Counted from the first letter of the stretch, positions 24,595-34,935 are shown. The stretch: DNA of 64,000 bases from Limonium bicolor (GCA_023374045.1 CM041778.1:97404839-97468838), one strand, 5' to 3'. Translations and numbers: made by a program. Notes: generated from the letters alone by a model not told the origin.

Positions 24595-27249
24595 CCTACT
24601 TATTATAACTATCACAAGGATTATTATTTCCCTCAACCATATAAGTATTTATATACATGTATATTCTATATATATATATATATATTCTTTATGTATTAAA
24701 ATTTATCCATAGCATTTTGGAAATTTTACTGTATTTATTAACGTTCAATAACTTCTAGGCTTAACACAACCGACCTAAGGTTTATAAACATAATGTGTTT
24801 CCTTTATTATTAATATATATAGTATACCGTTTAGAAATTAACTTAGACATACCCTATGTAATTTACCATATTTAACTATCTTATTAATACAACCTTAAAC
24901 TGTATTCTAAGTATATTTCATAAAGTATTTCTTTTACATAACTTAGGGTTCTAGCTCTTATAATGTTAGTTACTATGCAGTGGTAATTTAATTAGTTCCT
25001 TGATTACTATAATACTTCTTAATTCCTTTTATAAATGCGTAAAAAATATATATATAATATTGTTCCTTAGTATTTAAAATATTAATCCCATATAATATAG
25101 TAAATAAAATGTAGGATAATTAAATTCCTAAATTTATATAAGTTCCTACTTAAGAAGTAAATCTACATATATGCAAATAATTTCATTTCTTAAAAGCTAA
25201 TACAAAAACATTTATAAACTTACTGTTATAAAATGTTAATTTAGTTCCCTTTATTTTCCCCAGCTTAAAAGTTAATAACAAACCTTACTTTAATTTTTAT
25301 TACATAAAAACTTTATATTATAGGTTTCTTATGAAAACTCATAAACACAATTTTTAAAACCCTTTACCATTGCCCAAAAATTCCCAAATTTAATATACAG
25401 TAACTATAACATTTTAGACATATTAAAAATTTTATTTCATAAAAATATCTTTTTAATTTAGCCAAATAATTCCAGAAAACCCTAAATTGTAAAAATCATA
25501 ACTTATGTTTAAAAACTCCAAAACCATAATAATTTACATCAAAATAAACTAGATTAAAATAAGGAACCTATGGTTAAAATTTCAAGTCAAAATACATTCG
25601 GGAAGATATTTAAATTACCAACAAGTTAAGACTATTTACTGGAATTTATTAAAACCCTTATAAACTAATTCTGGAATGTTTTAATCTCGGCCGTCCAATC
25701 TCTTAAAACGAGATCGGACGGCCCCTGTACATCGAGTCATCAGCGAATAAATTACCAAACCGAGTCGAGTAAGAAATCCATATAGTACTTCTTTTCTCAC
25801 AATCTACAGAACGAAATCGAGTGATTTTTGTTTCTATGGATTCGTAATCAAATTTCGGTTCTATTGGTATCAATTTCCCCAATTATAATGCAGAGTTCAT
25901 CAAGATTCGAATTCGATTGGAAGCTAGGGTTTATCTCGGTACAGAATAAAAATCGGATGCAATTCATCCAAATTCTCCTAACCTAACACGAAATTGACTA
26001 AATTGGCACATGGTTTAGGTCGAAATCATGACTAAGAACAACAATATCGGAGCAATTTGATCGGAGACTCACCGGATTGTGCGAATTGGGTGAATTCCGA
26101 TTCGAAAAACTGGAAAAACTCGAACTTTAGACAGTTCGGGTGCCAACTTTGAGGATCTATAACTAGTAGTACAAAACGAGTTAGATAATGAGTAAGGGCT
26201 CATTGGAAAGAAGAAATGTAGATCTATGTATTGGTAGCAAGAACTAAACCTAACTCGCACCATACAGAAAGATATTGAAGTTACAAAACACGAGTTTACC
26301 TCTCTGTTTCGGTGTTATTTTATGTGCTGTTGAAACCGAAACTTTAGACCTCTATATCTCCCAACTGGTTACGAATCAGACTTGGGCATAAACACGAAAA
26401 TTGTAGAGGGATTAGAGATCTTTACAACGAGCTAAAGAAATCGAATTTTGGTTGATTAACGAAGAAGTTATGATTGACGCAAGTTACCTGAAACGAAGAA
26501 TCTGGAATTCTGGAAACAGTTTCGCAAGGTGGCTACTTTGGCTCGATTTTCCGGTTGACTCAGAAGGATTTAGGGTTTGTATGAGTAATGGTTGGAAAGA
26601 GGAATTGTAGGAGAAGAGAATGGTGAAGACGGCATGGAAAAATATTGAGAGATGTAAAAGTTATAGCCGTCTAAAGTTAGGGCAAAGTAAGGGAAATCGG
26701 TTACCGAAATTCAGGGAAGAAATCGGCTAAGTGTGGGCGACCCATTACAGAGTGACACGTGGCATCTCTTAAAATTTTGATTCAAAACTTCAATCTAGCA
26801 TAACTTTGGCTAGGATGATCCGTTTTTGACGTTCTTTTTATCGATCTTCATGGTTTTTCATAACCTATTTATTGGTATAGGTTTCATGGCCTGGTTTGAC
26901 CATTCTCAAAAAGTCAACTCTAGCAAGGCTTAATAAGCTTTAAGGTTTCTAGAATTTTATATTGACTTTTATGTTTCAAAACAATGTTCCAACACTTCCT
27001 AAAATCTTTATAATATATTTGGAGTGTTTAATAATTTTCCCAAGATTTATTGACTTATAAATCTTATTATTAAATTCATAATACTATAATAATGTATAAT
27101 AATTAGGGTTAAATAGGAGAAAACCCCTAAATAAATTTCACAATTCCATATAATATTCATAATTATATATATTATTCCATAATCATATTTAATTTTTAAT
27201 AAAAGAAATCCCCTAAATTAATTTAAATTAATTTAGGGGTATTTCAGTA

Positions 27250-27283
27250 TATCCCCCTTAAAAGAAACTTCGCCTCGAAGTTT
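27250..27283 (-). promoter_or_regulatory. Polypurine tract with adjacent hairpin
   Basis: On the minus strand CTTTTAAGGGGGATA (complement of 27,250-27,264) precedes the 3' LTR start, the standard position for plus-strand priming. A perfect hairpin, AAACTTCG/CGAAGTTT with a 3-nt loop, occupies 27,265-27,283 directly upstream. Confidence 0.75.
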
Positions 27284-27567
27284 AACAATCAACTAATAGG
27301 CACTCACACCGCTTCGGGTGTGCTGAGACAATAATAACTTCAATGAATTCCATACCATTCCAATCCTTTATCTCCATTTCAACATTCCACTCAAGGTACC
27401 GAAATCAAATCAAACGTGAATCAAATATAAACTGAAACAAAACACAACACAAACGTGACAAAGTACTGTGCCACAACGTAAAACTACGTACATACATACA
27501 CCTCTCATTACTAACAATGCAACGAGGCATAATCCGGATGAGATAACGAAGGAGGAGTATGCCAGCA

Positions 27568-27604
27568 TATCCCCCTTAAAAGAGCTAAGGTACGCCCTCG
27601 TACC
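27568..27604 (-). promoter_or_regulatory. Second polypurine tract with hairpin
   Basis: TATCCCCCTTAAAAG recurs at 27,568-27,582 (plus strand), followed by another perfect hairpin GGTACG/CGTACC with a 4-nt loop (27,589-27,604). It lies in the 3' untranslated part between the pol stop and the first PPT. It may be a duplicated PPT. Confidence 0.6.
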
Positions 27605-27639
27605 GCCACTAACGTGAATCATCTCAGGATAGCAGAGTA

Positions 27640-27948
27640 TCATGCAAACAGATGTGGGTACTTAACTCTCATGGAGTCCTCGGTCTCCCAAGTAGCTTCC
27701 TCGACCCCATGATGTTCCCAAAGAACCTTCACTAACTTAACTGATCTGCCCCTCGTTTCTCGGACCTTCGTGTCCAAGATCTGTATAGGAGTCTCCTCAT
27801 ACCTCAGTGTAGGCTCAATCTCTAACCTCTCTGGCTGCAGTACGTGAGAAGGGTCAGGCATATACTTCTTCAACTGAGATACGTGAAACACATCGTGTAC
27901 CTTCCCCAACTCAGCTGGTAGCTCGAGTCTGTAAGCAACTGGGCCCAC
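27640..27948 (-). pseudogene. Gypsy integrase tail with chromodomain-like motif
   Basis: This continues the integrase C-terminus (LELPAELGKVHDVFHVSQLKKY) and ends in a chromodomain-like segment with LVKVLWEHHGVEEATWE and a final KYPHLF. In the family this tail is thought to target integration to particular chromatin. It is separated from the upstream frame by one in-frame TGA at 27,949-27,951. Confidence 0.88.
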
Positions 27949-29673
27949 TCACTCCGTAATCCTGTACGGCCCAACATACTTAGGGCTTAGCTTCCCCCTC
28001 ATCCCGAATCTGAATATCCCTCTCATCGGGGACACTCGTAAGAAGACCATGTCTCCCAACTGAAACTCGAGCTCTCTGGTACGCTGATCCCCATAAGACT
28101 TCTGTCTGGACTGCGCTGCCCTCATGTGCTGCTGAATAACCCTAACGTCATCCTGCAGTGTCTGAATATACTCAGGCCCAATCAAGACCGCCTCAGCAGG
28201 GTCACTCCATGATAAGGGAGTCCGGCACAGCCTGCCATATAGAGCCTGGAATGGTGCCATGCCGATAGACGCGTGGTAAGAGTTATTATAGGAGAACTCT
28301 ACCAGGTGTAGACGCTCTACCCAACTCCCCTGATAGTCCAGAGCGACTGCTCGCAACATATCCTCCAATGTCTGAATAGTCCTCTCAGTCTGCCCATCAG
28401 TCTGCGGGTGAAAAGCTGTGCTAAGTCGTAGCTGAGTCCCAAATGCCTCCTGTACCTGACGCCAATATCGACTGAGGAAACGAGTGTCACGATCAGAGAC
28501 GATCGTCTTCGGTACCCCATGGTACCGGATATGCTCTGTGGTAAACACCTCAGCCAGTTTGGGCACCTTCCATGTGTCCTTGATAGGTATGAACCTAGCT
28601 GTCTTGGTCAACCTATCGACTATAACCCAAATGGCGTTCAGTCCACCTCTAGCTGGAGGGAGACCGACCACAAAATCCATGCTGATGTCGTCAAACTTCC
28701 AGCACGGTACTGGAAGTGACTGAATCTGGCCGCCTGGTCGACGATGCTCAAACTTCACTTTCTGACAAGTGAGGCATCGAGAGACAAAATCAGCTACATC
28801 CCTCTTCATCCCGCTCCACCAGAATATTTGCTTCAAGTCCTTGTACATCTTGGTGGCTCCAGGGTGTACTGATAATGTCGAGGAATGAGCCTCTGAAAGA
28901 ATCCTGGTCTGAAGCTCTGTCGCATCCTGAGGAACGCAGAGTCTGCCTCTGACTCGAAGGTGTCCCTCGCTGTCCAGCTCATAGTCGTACTTCAAACCGT
29001 CAGTCAACCCGTCTGCTAACTTCTGTCTGATGCCCTGTAGATAAACGTCACTGTCCTGGGCTGCATACACCTCCTCAGCTATCGTGGTCGTCTCTAATAG
29101 GGCGAGAAGTGAATAAGCTCTTCTGCTCAGAGCGTCTGCCACGACATTTCCTTTCCCTTCTGTGTACTGGAGGTTGATGTCATAATCGGCCAGTAGCTCA
29201 ACCCATCGTCGCTGTCTCAAATTGAGCTCCTTCTGGGTCCAGATGTACTTCAGACTCTTATGGTCTGTCATAATCCGGACTGTGGCTCCATACAAGTAAT
29301 GTCGCCAGATCTTCAAGGCGAAGACTATGGCGAGGAGCTCAAGGTCGTGGGTGGGGTAGTTTTCCTCGTGCTTCTTCAGCTGTCTAGAAGCATACGCTAC
29401 TACTCGGCCATGCTGCATCAGTACTCCACCAATTCCTCTGCCTGAAGCATCGCAATATACCTCGTACCCCTCATTCCCCTCTGGGATAGTCAATACTGGA
29501 GCTGTGGTCAAGGCGTCCTTCAGCGCCTTGAAGGAGACCTCACAAGCCTCTGTCCATACAAAAGGGCTGTCCTTCTTCATCAAGGAGGTCAAGGGCTTGG
29601 CTAGCCTGGAGAAGTCCTTCACAAAGCGTCTATAGTAGCCAGCCAACCCAAGGAAACTCCTAACCTCTGTCAC
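27949..29673 (-). pseudogene. Gypsy RNase H and integrase, long open frame
   Basis: This 574-codon frame is the best preserved part of pol. It runs from the RT thumb ([16 protein letters not shown]) to RNase H ([31 protein letters not shown]). The integrase zinc-binding HHCC follows (HPG...CLTCQ), then the catalytic core with D, D and E positions ([29 protein letters not shown]). It ends at VGPYRITE with a premature TGA. A frameshift near 29,680 separates it from RT. Confidence 0.92.
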
Positions 29674-29683
29674 GGTGCGAGGT

Positions 29684-30327
29684 CTATGCCAGCTTCACTG
29701 CCTCAACCTTAGCTGGGTCTACTGAAACTCCCTCAGCTGAGATCACGTGTCCAAGAAATGACACCTTGTCCAGCCAAAATTCACACTTGCTGAACTTGGC
29801 ATATAACTGTTTCTCCCTCAGCGTCTCCAAGACTGTCCTCAAATGCTGCTCATGTTCCTCCTTGCTCTTGGAGAAGACTAGAATGTCGTCAATAAATACG
29901 ACTACCGACTTATCCAGCTGGGCTTGGAAGACTCTCTGCATCAAGTCCATAAATCTCGCCGGTGCATTGGTCAGTCCAAACGGCATCACTGTGAACTCAT
30001 AGTGGCCGTATCTGGTCCGGAAGGCTGTCTTCTCAATGTCAGGCTCAGCTACAGCTATCTGGTGATATCCGGATCGCAGATCAATCTTAGAGAACACCTT
30101 GCTCCCCTCAGCTGGTCGAACAAGTCATCGATCCTGGGCAGTGGGTACTTGTTTTTGATCGTGACATTGTTCAACTCTCTGTAATCTATACACAGTCTCA
30201 TGCTCCCGTCCTTCTTCTTGACGAACAGCACAGGAGCGCCCCAAGGTGAGACACTGGGTCTAATGAAACCCTTATCCAGTAGCTCCTGCAACTGCTTCTT
30301 CAACTCGACCATCTCTGCAGGGCCCAT
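29684..30327 (-). pseudogene. Gypsy reverse transcriptase, two frames
   Basis: The upstream frame (30,327-about 30,110) holds [20 protein letters not shown] and [19 protein letters not shown]. The downstream frame (30,097-29,684) holds [27 protein letters not shown] and the catalytic [10 protein letters not shown] single frameshift near 30,100 separates them. The YxDD-equivalent active site is intact. Confidence 0.92.
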
Positions 30328-30392
30328 CCGGTAGGGAGCCTTAGCAATCGGTCCCGTGCCCGGTACGAGGTCGATGTTGAATTCAACCTCTC

Positions 30393-30937
30393 TCAGCGTA
30401 GTGGTAGTCCAGGTAGCTCCTCTGGAAAAACATCGGGGTACTCCGACACAATGGGAACGTCGCTCCTGAACTTCGGATCCGTCCTCAGATCCTGGGCAGT
30501 AGTACAGTAGTAGGCAGTAGCGCCCTTGGACACTTCCTTCATCAGGGATAATGCTGATACAACCTTCACAGTCGGCTGCTTAGGCTGCATTCGGTATGAT
30601 ACTGTGATCCCTGTGGCTGACTTCAAGAGGAGACGATGCTCTGCGCAGTGTAGTCTACCTCTGTACCGCTGTAGCGTGTCCATGCCCACAATATGTCAAA
30701 TCCCATGCCAGGGAAGACAATGGCGTAGAGAAGAAGTCTGCTCCCTTGATGTGCATGCTCAGATTCTTGCACTGTTTGCTGCATTTGATCAATTCTTGGA
30801 TGGCAACAAAACTGAGCAACCATGGATATCCTCTGTGGGGGCATTTATCTTAGTATGAAATGCTTGGGATATGAAGGAGTGGGAGGCTCCAGAATCAAAC
30901 AGGACGGTGGCCTCCACTCCATTAATTTGGAATGTGC
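30393..30937 (-). pseudogene. Gypsy aspartic protease and linker, decayed
   Basis: The catalytic motif VLFDSGASHSFIS is encoded at about 30,870-30,910, in frame with the exon-like segment upstream. The rest drifts through at least three frames: CSKQCKNLSMHIKG, then YAIVFPGMGFDI, then GMDTLQRYRG. A linker to RT follows ([15 protein letters not shown]). It is the most eroded pol domain in this copy. Confidence 0.8.
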
Positions 30938-31014
30938 CTGCAATTATTGAGTGAATTAAGTTCTAAGGTTTCTAGTAACTCTTCCAAGCAGTTGTTCAAG
31001 GTTAATTGGTATAC
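30938..31014 (-). other. Candidate intron in protease region (77 bp)
   Basis: On the minus strand the donor ATCACAG|GTATAC (exon base 31,015) and acceptor AATTGCAG|GCAC (exon base 30,937) bound 77 bp containing stops. Removing it joins the AKSNGTVITG frame directly to TFQINGVEATVLFDSGA in phase. The size is near the plant minimum. No transcript evidence is available. Confidence 0.6.
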
Positions 31015-31089
31015 CTGTGATGACCGTTCCATTGCTCTTTGCTTGAGCCTGGTCCAACACATTCAGCCTGACCTCTAAATTTCCAGCTC
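31015..31089 (-). other. Small exon-like segment of gag-pol
   Basis: This 75-bp segment encodes GNLEVRLNVLDQAQAKSNG, typical of the gypsy stretch before protease. It is bounded by AG upstream (TTCATGTAG|GAG) and GT downstream. It carries no stop in the pol phase and is separated from gag by the AlkB-bearing segment. Confidence 0.6.
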
Positions 31090-32083
31090 CTACATGAAGA
31101 AATAATTTCTTAGAATTCCATTCTTATTGAAAGCTTCATGAGCAGTTTAATGATTACAAGGCTGAAATTGTAAAGTACAAAGCTAGATCTGTCTAAAGGT
31201 CAGGTTTAATCTGCCAGGTTTCAGGTGAGTCTGGTTAATAACGGATGTGGGGGCTGTGTTGGGCTTGATTCTCTTCACTCCATGGTAGATGAGTCTAGCT
31301 GCCCCACCAAAGATCAGTACATCACCTGACTTCAGGAGGATCTTGGTGGAAAGGTCCATCCTCTTCTGGTCACCAAATAGGAACTCCGCGTCGTCTCCAA
31401 GTGATATGGAAACCACTGGAACTCCTTTGGTGATGGATTCTAGGGATTCATCCTTATCTTGATGCAACCCTAGCTTACCTTCTTTCCATAAAAATTGATG
31501 ATGCAGACGTCTGAGGTTAGGTCTGGGACGGGCTCATCCTCCAATTCTTGTGCTGCCTTAACTGCAGCTCTAACGATGGTCTGCAGTTCCTCCGGGATTG
31601 GTGGCACCTCCACTTCTTCATAGGTCTTGGTGGTGTGGTTCCACTTCTTACCTAGGCACATGATCTTCACCTTCATGGTCGAACCATTCTTGAAGGTAGG
31701 GGTGTAAAAATTTCCTTTCTTCACACCTAACTCCCTGATCTTGAGGATCAATGCATACTGGACTGCCGGGGTCAGGTACTCTCGTAGTAAGATCATCCCG
31801 GGTCTCAAGACCTCACACTTCTCTGGTGGGTGTGGTTTGGCTTCAAAAGGGATATTGGGTGTGGTATAGGGCAAAATAGGAAAGCAAATATCGAAAGCTG
31901 AGGAACAATTGCCATTAAATAAATAAGTCATGGTTCACAAATGGAATTGAAAGGTTCGTAACGAAATAAAATGAAGGGTTTATAGTTCATCCCTTTTTAC
32001 ATTGACAACGAAAAGGAAAACTAGCCAATGAAATGTAAAGAAAGTAAAAGTCTAAGCCTCTTCGTGAGGGAAGTAGTCCTCAC
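31090..32083 (-). other. Candidate 994-bp intron containing AlkB
   Basis: The donor TTCACCTG|GTGAGG (exon base 32,084) and acceptor TTTCTTCATGTAG|GAG (exon base 31,089) are both phase 1. Splicing restores a continuous gag-to-protease frame (SSP, then Gly, then AGNLEV) and removes a TAG stop just past the donor (about 32,055). The AlkB frame lies completely inside. The phase match of donor, acceptor and flanking coding is the evidence; splicing itself is inferred. Confidence 0.55.
31183..31931 (-). pseudogene. AlkB-like 2OG/Fe(II) dioxygenase inside retrotransposon
   Basis: The AlkB family oxidatively demethylates alkylated bases in nucleic acid using 2-oxoglutarate and Fe(II). Codons 1-153 (31,931-31,470) carry FDICFP, EVLRPGMILLREYL, KIMCLGKKWNHTTKTYEEV, PPIPEELQTIV and VCIINFYG. 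The rest (31,467-31,183, no ATG) carries LHQDKDES (HxD iron ligands), VVSISLGDDAEFLFGDQ, LKSGDVLIFGG, IYHGVKRI (distal His) and PGRLNLTFRQ (2OG-binding Arg region), then a stop. This pattern matches plant cellular AlkB-homologue proteins. One base is missing at about 31,482, joining NFYGK to GKLGLHQ. The frame has its own ATG and stop, is on the gag-pol strand and has no internal intron. The Met at 31,931 is the first in frame; family homology begins near FDIC. Confidence 0.9.
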
Positions 32084-32762
32084 CAGGTGAACTCGGGTCA
32101 TCACTCGCTGCCTCGACGCGGTCCACCATGTTAAGGACTGGTGCCTTGCCCGACCTCTGGGGATAGTTCTGTCCCGGCCTCTACGGATAGTTCTGTCCCG
32201 GCCTCTGTGGATGACTCTGGGCAGGGCGACTGGTAGATGGTCCAGCACCTCCTGTGCTACCTCGACCTCCTCCAGTAGTAGTAGCAACTGGGGCTCTAAC
32301 AGTGGTCCCGGTGGTGGGTTTGTAGTTCCAAGAATCCGGGTTCTTGTGGCATTCGAATCCCCTATGCCCTTTCTTACCACAGTAGTTGCATTCCACCAGG
32401 TTTCCTTTACAATCCTTGCCTGGGTGGTCCCGCTTGCACCACTTGCAGAAGTATCTTCTCACCGGTCCGTTTCCTGTTTCAGTGCAAGGTTAGTGACGTG
32501 ATAGCATAAATGTAGCCATACTATAGATTCTAACTTTTCTCACCCCTGGGTGATTCATAGCGAAGAGGCTGAACATTAGCGTTAGAAGGGACGATGGCCT
32601 TCTCGTTCCCTCCCTTGAAAAACTTTCCCCTCCTTTCCTGAGTCTGAGGGGGTCCTCTACCATTTCCTCCTCCATTGTCATTCCTCCTCTTGCCTAGCAC
32701 AGAATCCTGATAGGCTATGGTGGTCTCACAATCGTTCACATCCTCAGCTAGTTCCTGTCGTT
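32056..32762 (-). pseudogene. Gypsy gag C-terminal half with two zinc knuckles
   Basis: From 32,762 downward a Gag tail (VNDCETTIAYQDSVLGKRRN, charged and Gly-rich) continues to YESPRG. After the 70-bp intron-like gap come two knuckles, C-KW-C-KRD-H-PGKD-C and C-NY-C-GKKG-H-RGFE-C. Ser/Pro/Gly-rich sequence follows, with a PGQNYP tandem interrupted by one in-frame TAG near 32,182. Without splicing the frame ends HEEA-stop at about 32,055. The capsid-like N-terminal part is absent, lost at the junction with copia. Confidence 0.85.
32474..32543 (-). other. Candidate intron in gag (70 bp)
   Basis: Donor CACCCAGGG|GTGAGA (exon base 32,544) and acceptor CTGAAACAG|GAAACG (exon base 32,473). The intervening 70 bp has stops in the gag frame. 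Removal joins YESPRG to NGPVRRYFCKWCKRDH in phase. Same phase (G|GA) as the larger intron-like segment. Confidence 0.55.
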
Positions 32763-33640
32763 GCAAGATGTGTTTATGCTTCCTTTATACCACCCCATTT
32801 CGTTAGGGTGTATGAGCACATGTCAATTGGTGAATGATGCCCCTAGATTTTAAGATGCTAGCATTAAAGTTTGAACTCCCCAATTCATGTGCATTGTCGG
32901 TTTTGATTGCTTTTATGTCCTTCCCTGACCGTTTCTTTACCATGGACAAAAGATCTAGCATAATATTTAAGGCATGTGACTTACTGCTCATAAGGTGAAC
33001 CCATGTTGCACTGCTCTTATCCTCAATGAAAGTTGTAAAATAACTAAACCCATCAAGAGTTTTCTTTTTGTAAGGACCACACACATCTATATGGACAAAT
33101 TCTAACAGATCAGAATTTCTCATTGCTTTATTTGGAAAGGGCAAACGGTGACTTTTACCTCTACAACAAGACTCACAAACAAATTGCCTTTTACACATAT
33201 TTATGTCCACCAAATCTAATATTTTTATCTTTTCACCGGCAAATGCCCTAATATGTGATGCCACAAACTCAATTCTTTTCTACAATTGAAACCAAAAACT
33301 AAACCTCTAGAATTAGAAATAGATTCAGCACAACAAGCATCATAACTTTAACACTCTAGGTCTAACAAGTACAAACCAAAGCTGGTCGCCCAATCTACCT
33401 TTCATATGCAAGGTTACAATCTAGAAAAACGTAGCAGTGATTGTCAAACAAAAATCTTCCATTCATTTCTATAGATAATTTAGCCATGGAAATCAAATTG
33501 AATCGAAAACTGGGAACATGCAACACATCATTCAAAATTATATAATTATCTAATTTAATAGCTCCCCTGTATTTGACAATTTGTGGGTGACCATCTAACA
33601 TGCCCACGGATATGACCATGCTCGAGAATTTTGCATTCAC
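32763..33640 (-). pseudogene. Copia protease tail and integrase N-terminal half
   Basis: 33,640-33,395 encodes the pre-integrase block (ILNDVLHVPSFRFNLISMAK). 33,264-32,803 encodes integrase with the zinc-binding CESCCRGK and catalytic HIDVCGPY and KTDNAHE. The conserved TP.RNGVV.RK block follows at 32,803-32,765, but two codons there are TAA. Right after it the sequence becomes gypsy gag, so the integrase C-terminus is missing. Confidence 0.88.
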
Positions 33641-34069
33641 TAAACTGATTCAAGTCACAACACATATGCTGGGTAGCACCAGTATCCAAAATCTAGACAG
33701 AGGAATCCTTCTTTCTAAAATCTTGTGAGCTAGCAAAAGTATGAGTATCGACGCAGGTTAAATTTAAAAGCACAAGTAGAGTCATACCAACAACTACGAA
33801 GCTGTAAGATGAGGTGCTATGTGACCCTTCTAATCTCAACCCTTTCCCATAAATGCAAGAATATGATTCAACTCTTTGGTTGTGTACGTTTTCTGATACT
33901 TGTCCTGGTTTGCTGGTGGGACTACTTCCTCGACAGCAGCACTCGCGCCCTTGCTATTCTTCCCAAAACCCCATTTTAGTTGATTTCCGATTCTTTCAAA
34001 GCATCGCTCGATTGTGTGTCTGCTCTTCTAGCAATGGGTGTTGTGAAGGTTCCTTCTAGGGTTTATACT

Positions 34070-34930
34070 CTAAACCTTGTTGGGATTTCCGGATTTAACC
34101 CCCGATTCCGCCGCAAAGGATAGTGAAGCGTCTTCTGTCTTCCCACCCACAGCCACTCCCTTATGTATTTCTTCTTGTACCAAGAGGGAGTAAACTTGTT
34201 CCATGCTAGAGAAGGGCTTCATCATGAGCATGTTTCCTCGGACTTGAGCGAATTTCTCGTTTGCTGAAATCAAGAATTTCAGTATGCGTTGGCACCTGAG
34301 AAACTCTTCCATTTGCTCTGCTCCTCCGCAATTGCAGGTCGGTACAAAGATGGTGGAGTCAACCTCATCCCAAATTTGTTTCATCTTAGTGTAATAAGCA
34401 CTAATCGTACCATCTCATTGCTTAATTTCTGCTAGCTCACGTTCAAGGGCGTAAAATTTTACCAGATTGATATCCTCATATCTTGAAATGAGTTCTTTCC
34501 AGATCTCGGTTGCTGACATGTTGAAAACCACCGATTCTCCTATGTGTCGTTCCAGACCATTCATTAACCAAGAAATCACCATGTTGTTGCAAAGAACTCA
34601 AGCGCGAGCACGAACAAAGCAATCGGTAGGTTGTTGTAGTGCCCATGTCGATGAAAGCGAGTTTGTTCCACGCAGACGGCATGACTGCCATGTTCCTCCT
34701 CCATGCTGCAAATCCGGTGCCGTTAAATTTCGCTCTTGTGAGGAGAAGCCCTGGCTTATCAGAGCTCTGAAGGTAAAGGGGATCGTTGCTGTCTATCTTC
34801 ACGTTCTTGGAGACTCCCGAACCACTTCCATCGTAAACCTCTTTATCCTTGTTCTTCCCATTTACGTTGTCTTGATTCTTGTCCTCTTCCATGGCTGTCT
34901 TCACCTCTTCAACGTAAACAAAGCACAAAA
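34070..34930 (-). pseudogene. Copia gag, frameshifted
   Basis: 34,928-34,476 begins with an acidic leader and DPLYLQSSDKPGLLLTRAKF, the N-terminal copia gag motif (retrotran_gag_3 type), then WRRNMAVM. After a frameshift, 34,384-34,070 holds IWDEVDST, CNCGGAEQ, FLISANEKFAQVRGNML and SLLVQEE, typical of the UBN2/gag core. The likely start is one of the Met codons near 34,928-34,895. Confidence 0.85.
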
Positions 34931-34935
34931 TTAAT

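Larger units (their letters stand above)
23145..27246 (-). repeat. 3' LTR of the gypsy chromovirus
   Basis: On the minus strand it begins TGAAATACCCC (27,246) and ends GGGGCGTTACA (23,145), with the PPT immediately before it. It is non-coding and AT-rich. It holds a degenerate subrepeat around GACGAGGGATATACA (about 23,690-23,850) and TA microsatellites. Open frames within it are not genes. Confidence 0.88.
23145..32762 (-). mobile_element. 5'-truncated Ty3/gypsy chromovirus carrying AlkB
   Basis: The minus-strand order is gag with two zinc knuckles, AlkB dioxygenase frame, aspartic protease, RT, RNase H, integrase, chromodomain-like tail, PPT and a 4.1-kb 3' LTR. Long LTRs and the C-terminal VKVLWEHHGVEEATWE motif fit the Tekay/Del chromovirus clade. 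It sits in the copia element between integrase and RT. The 5' LTR, primer site and N-terminal gag are missing: at about 32,762 the sequence switches directly to copia integrase. Gag-pol has stops and frameshifts, so the copy is dead. Confidence 0.9.

Noticed and set aside
28317..30858. Frames antisense or out of phase to gypsy pol (for example 28,484-28,723, 29,766-30,184, 30,526-30,858)
   Set aside because: Shadows of the conserved pol coding sequence on the other strand or frame.
31183..31931. AlkB as a remnant of an integrated plant RNA virus
   Set aside because: Viral AlkB domains occur beside replicase or protease domains, none of which is present. Motifs such as EVLRPGM and the PGRLNLTFRQ ending fit plant cellular homologues, and the flanks are gypsy gag and protease.
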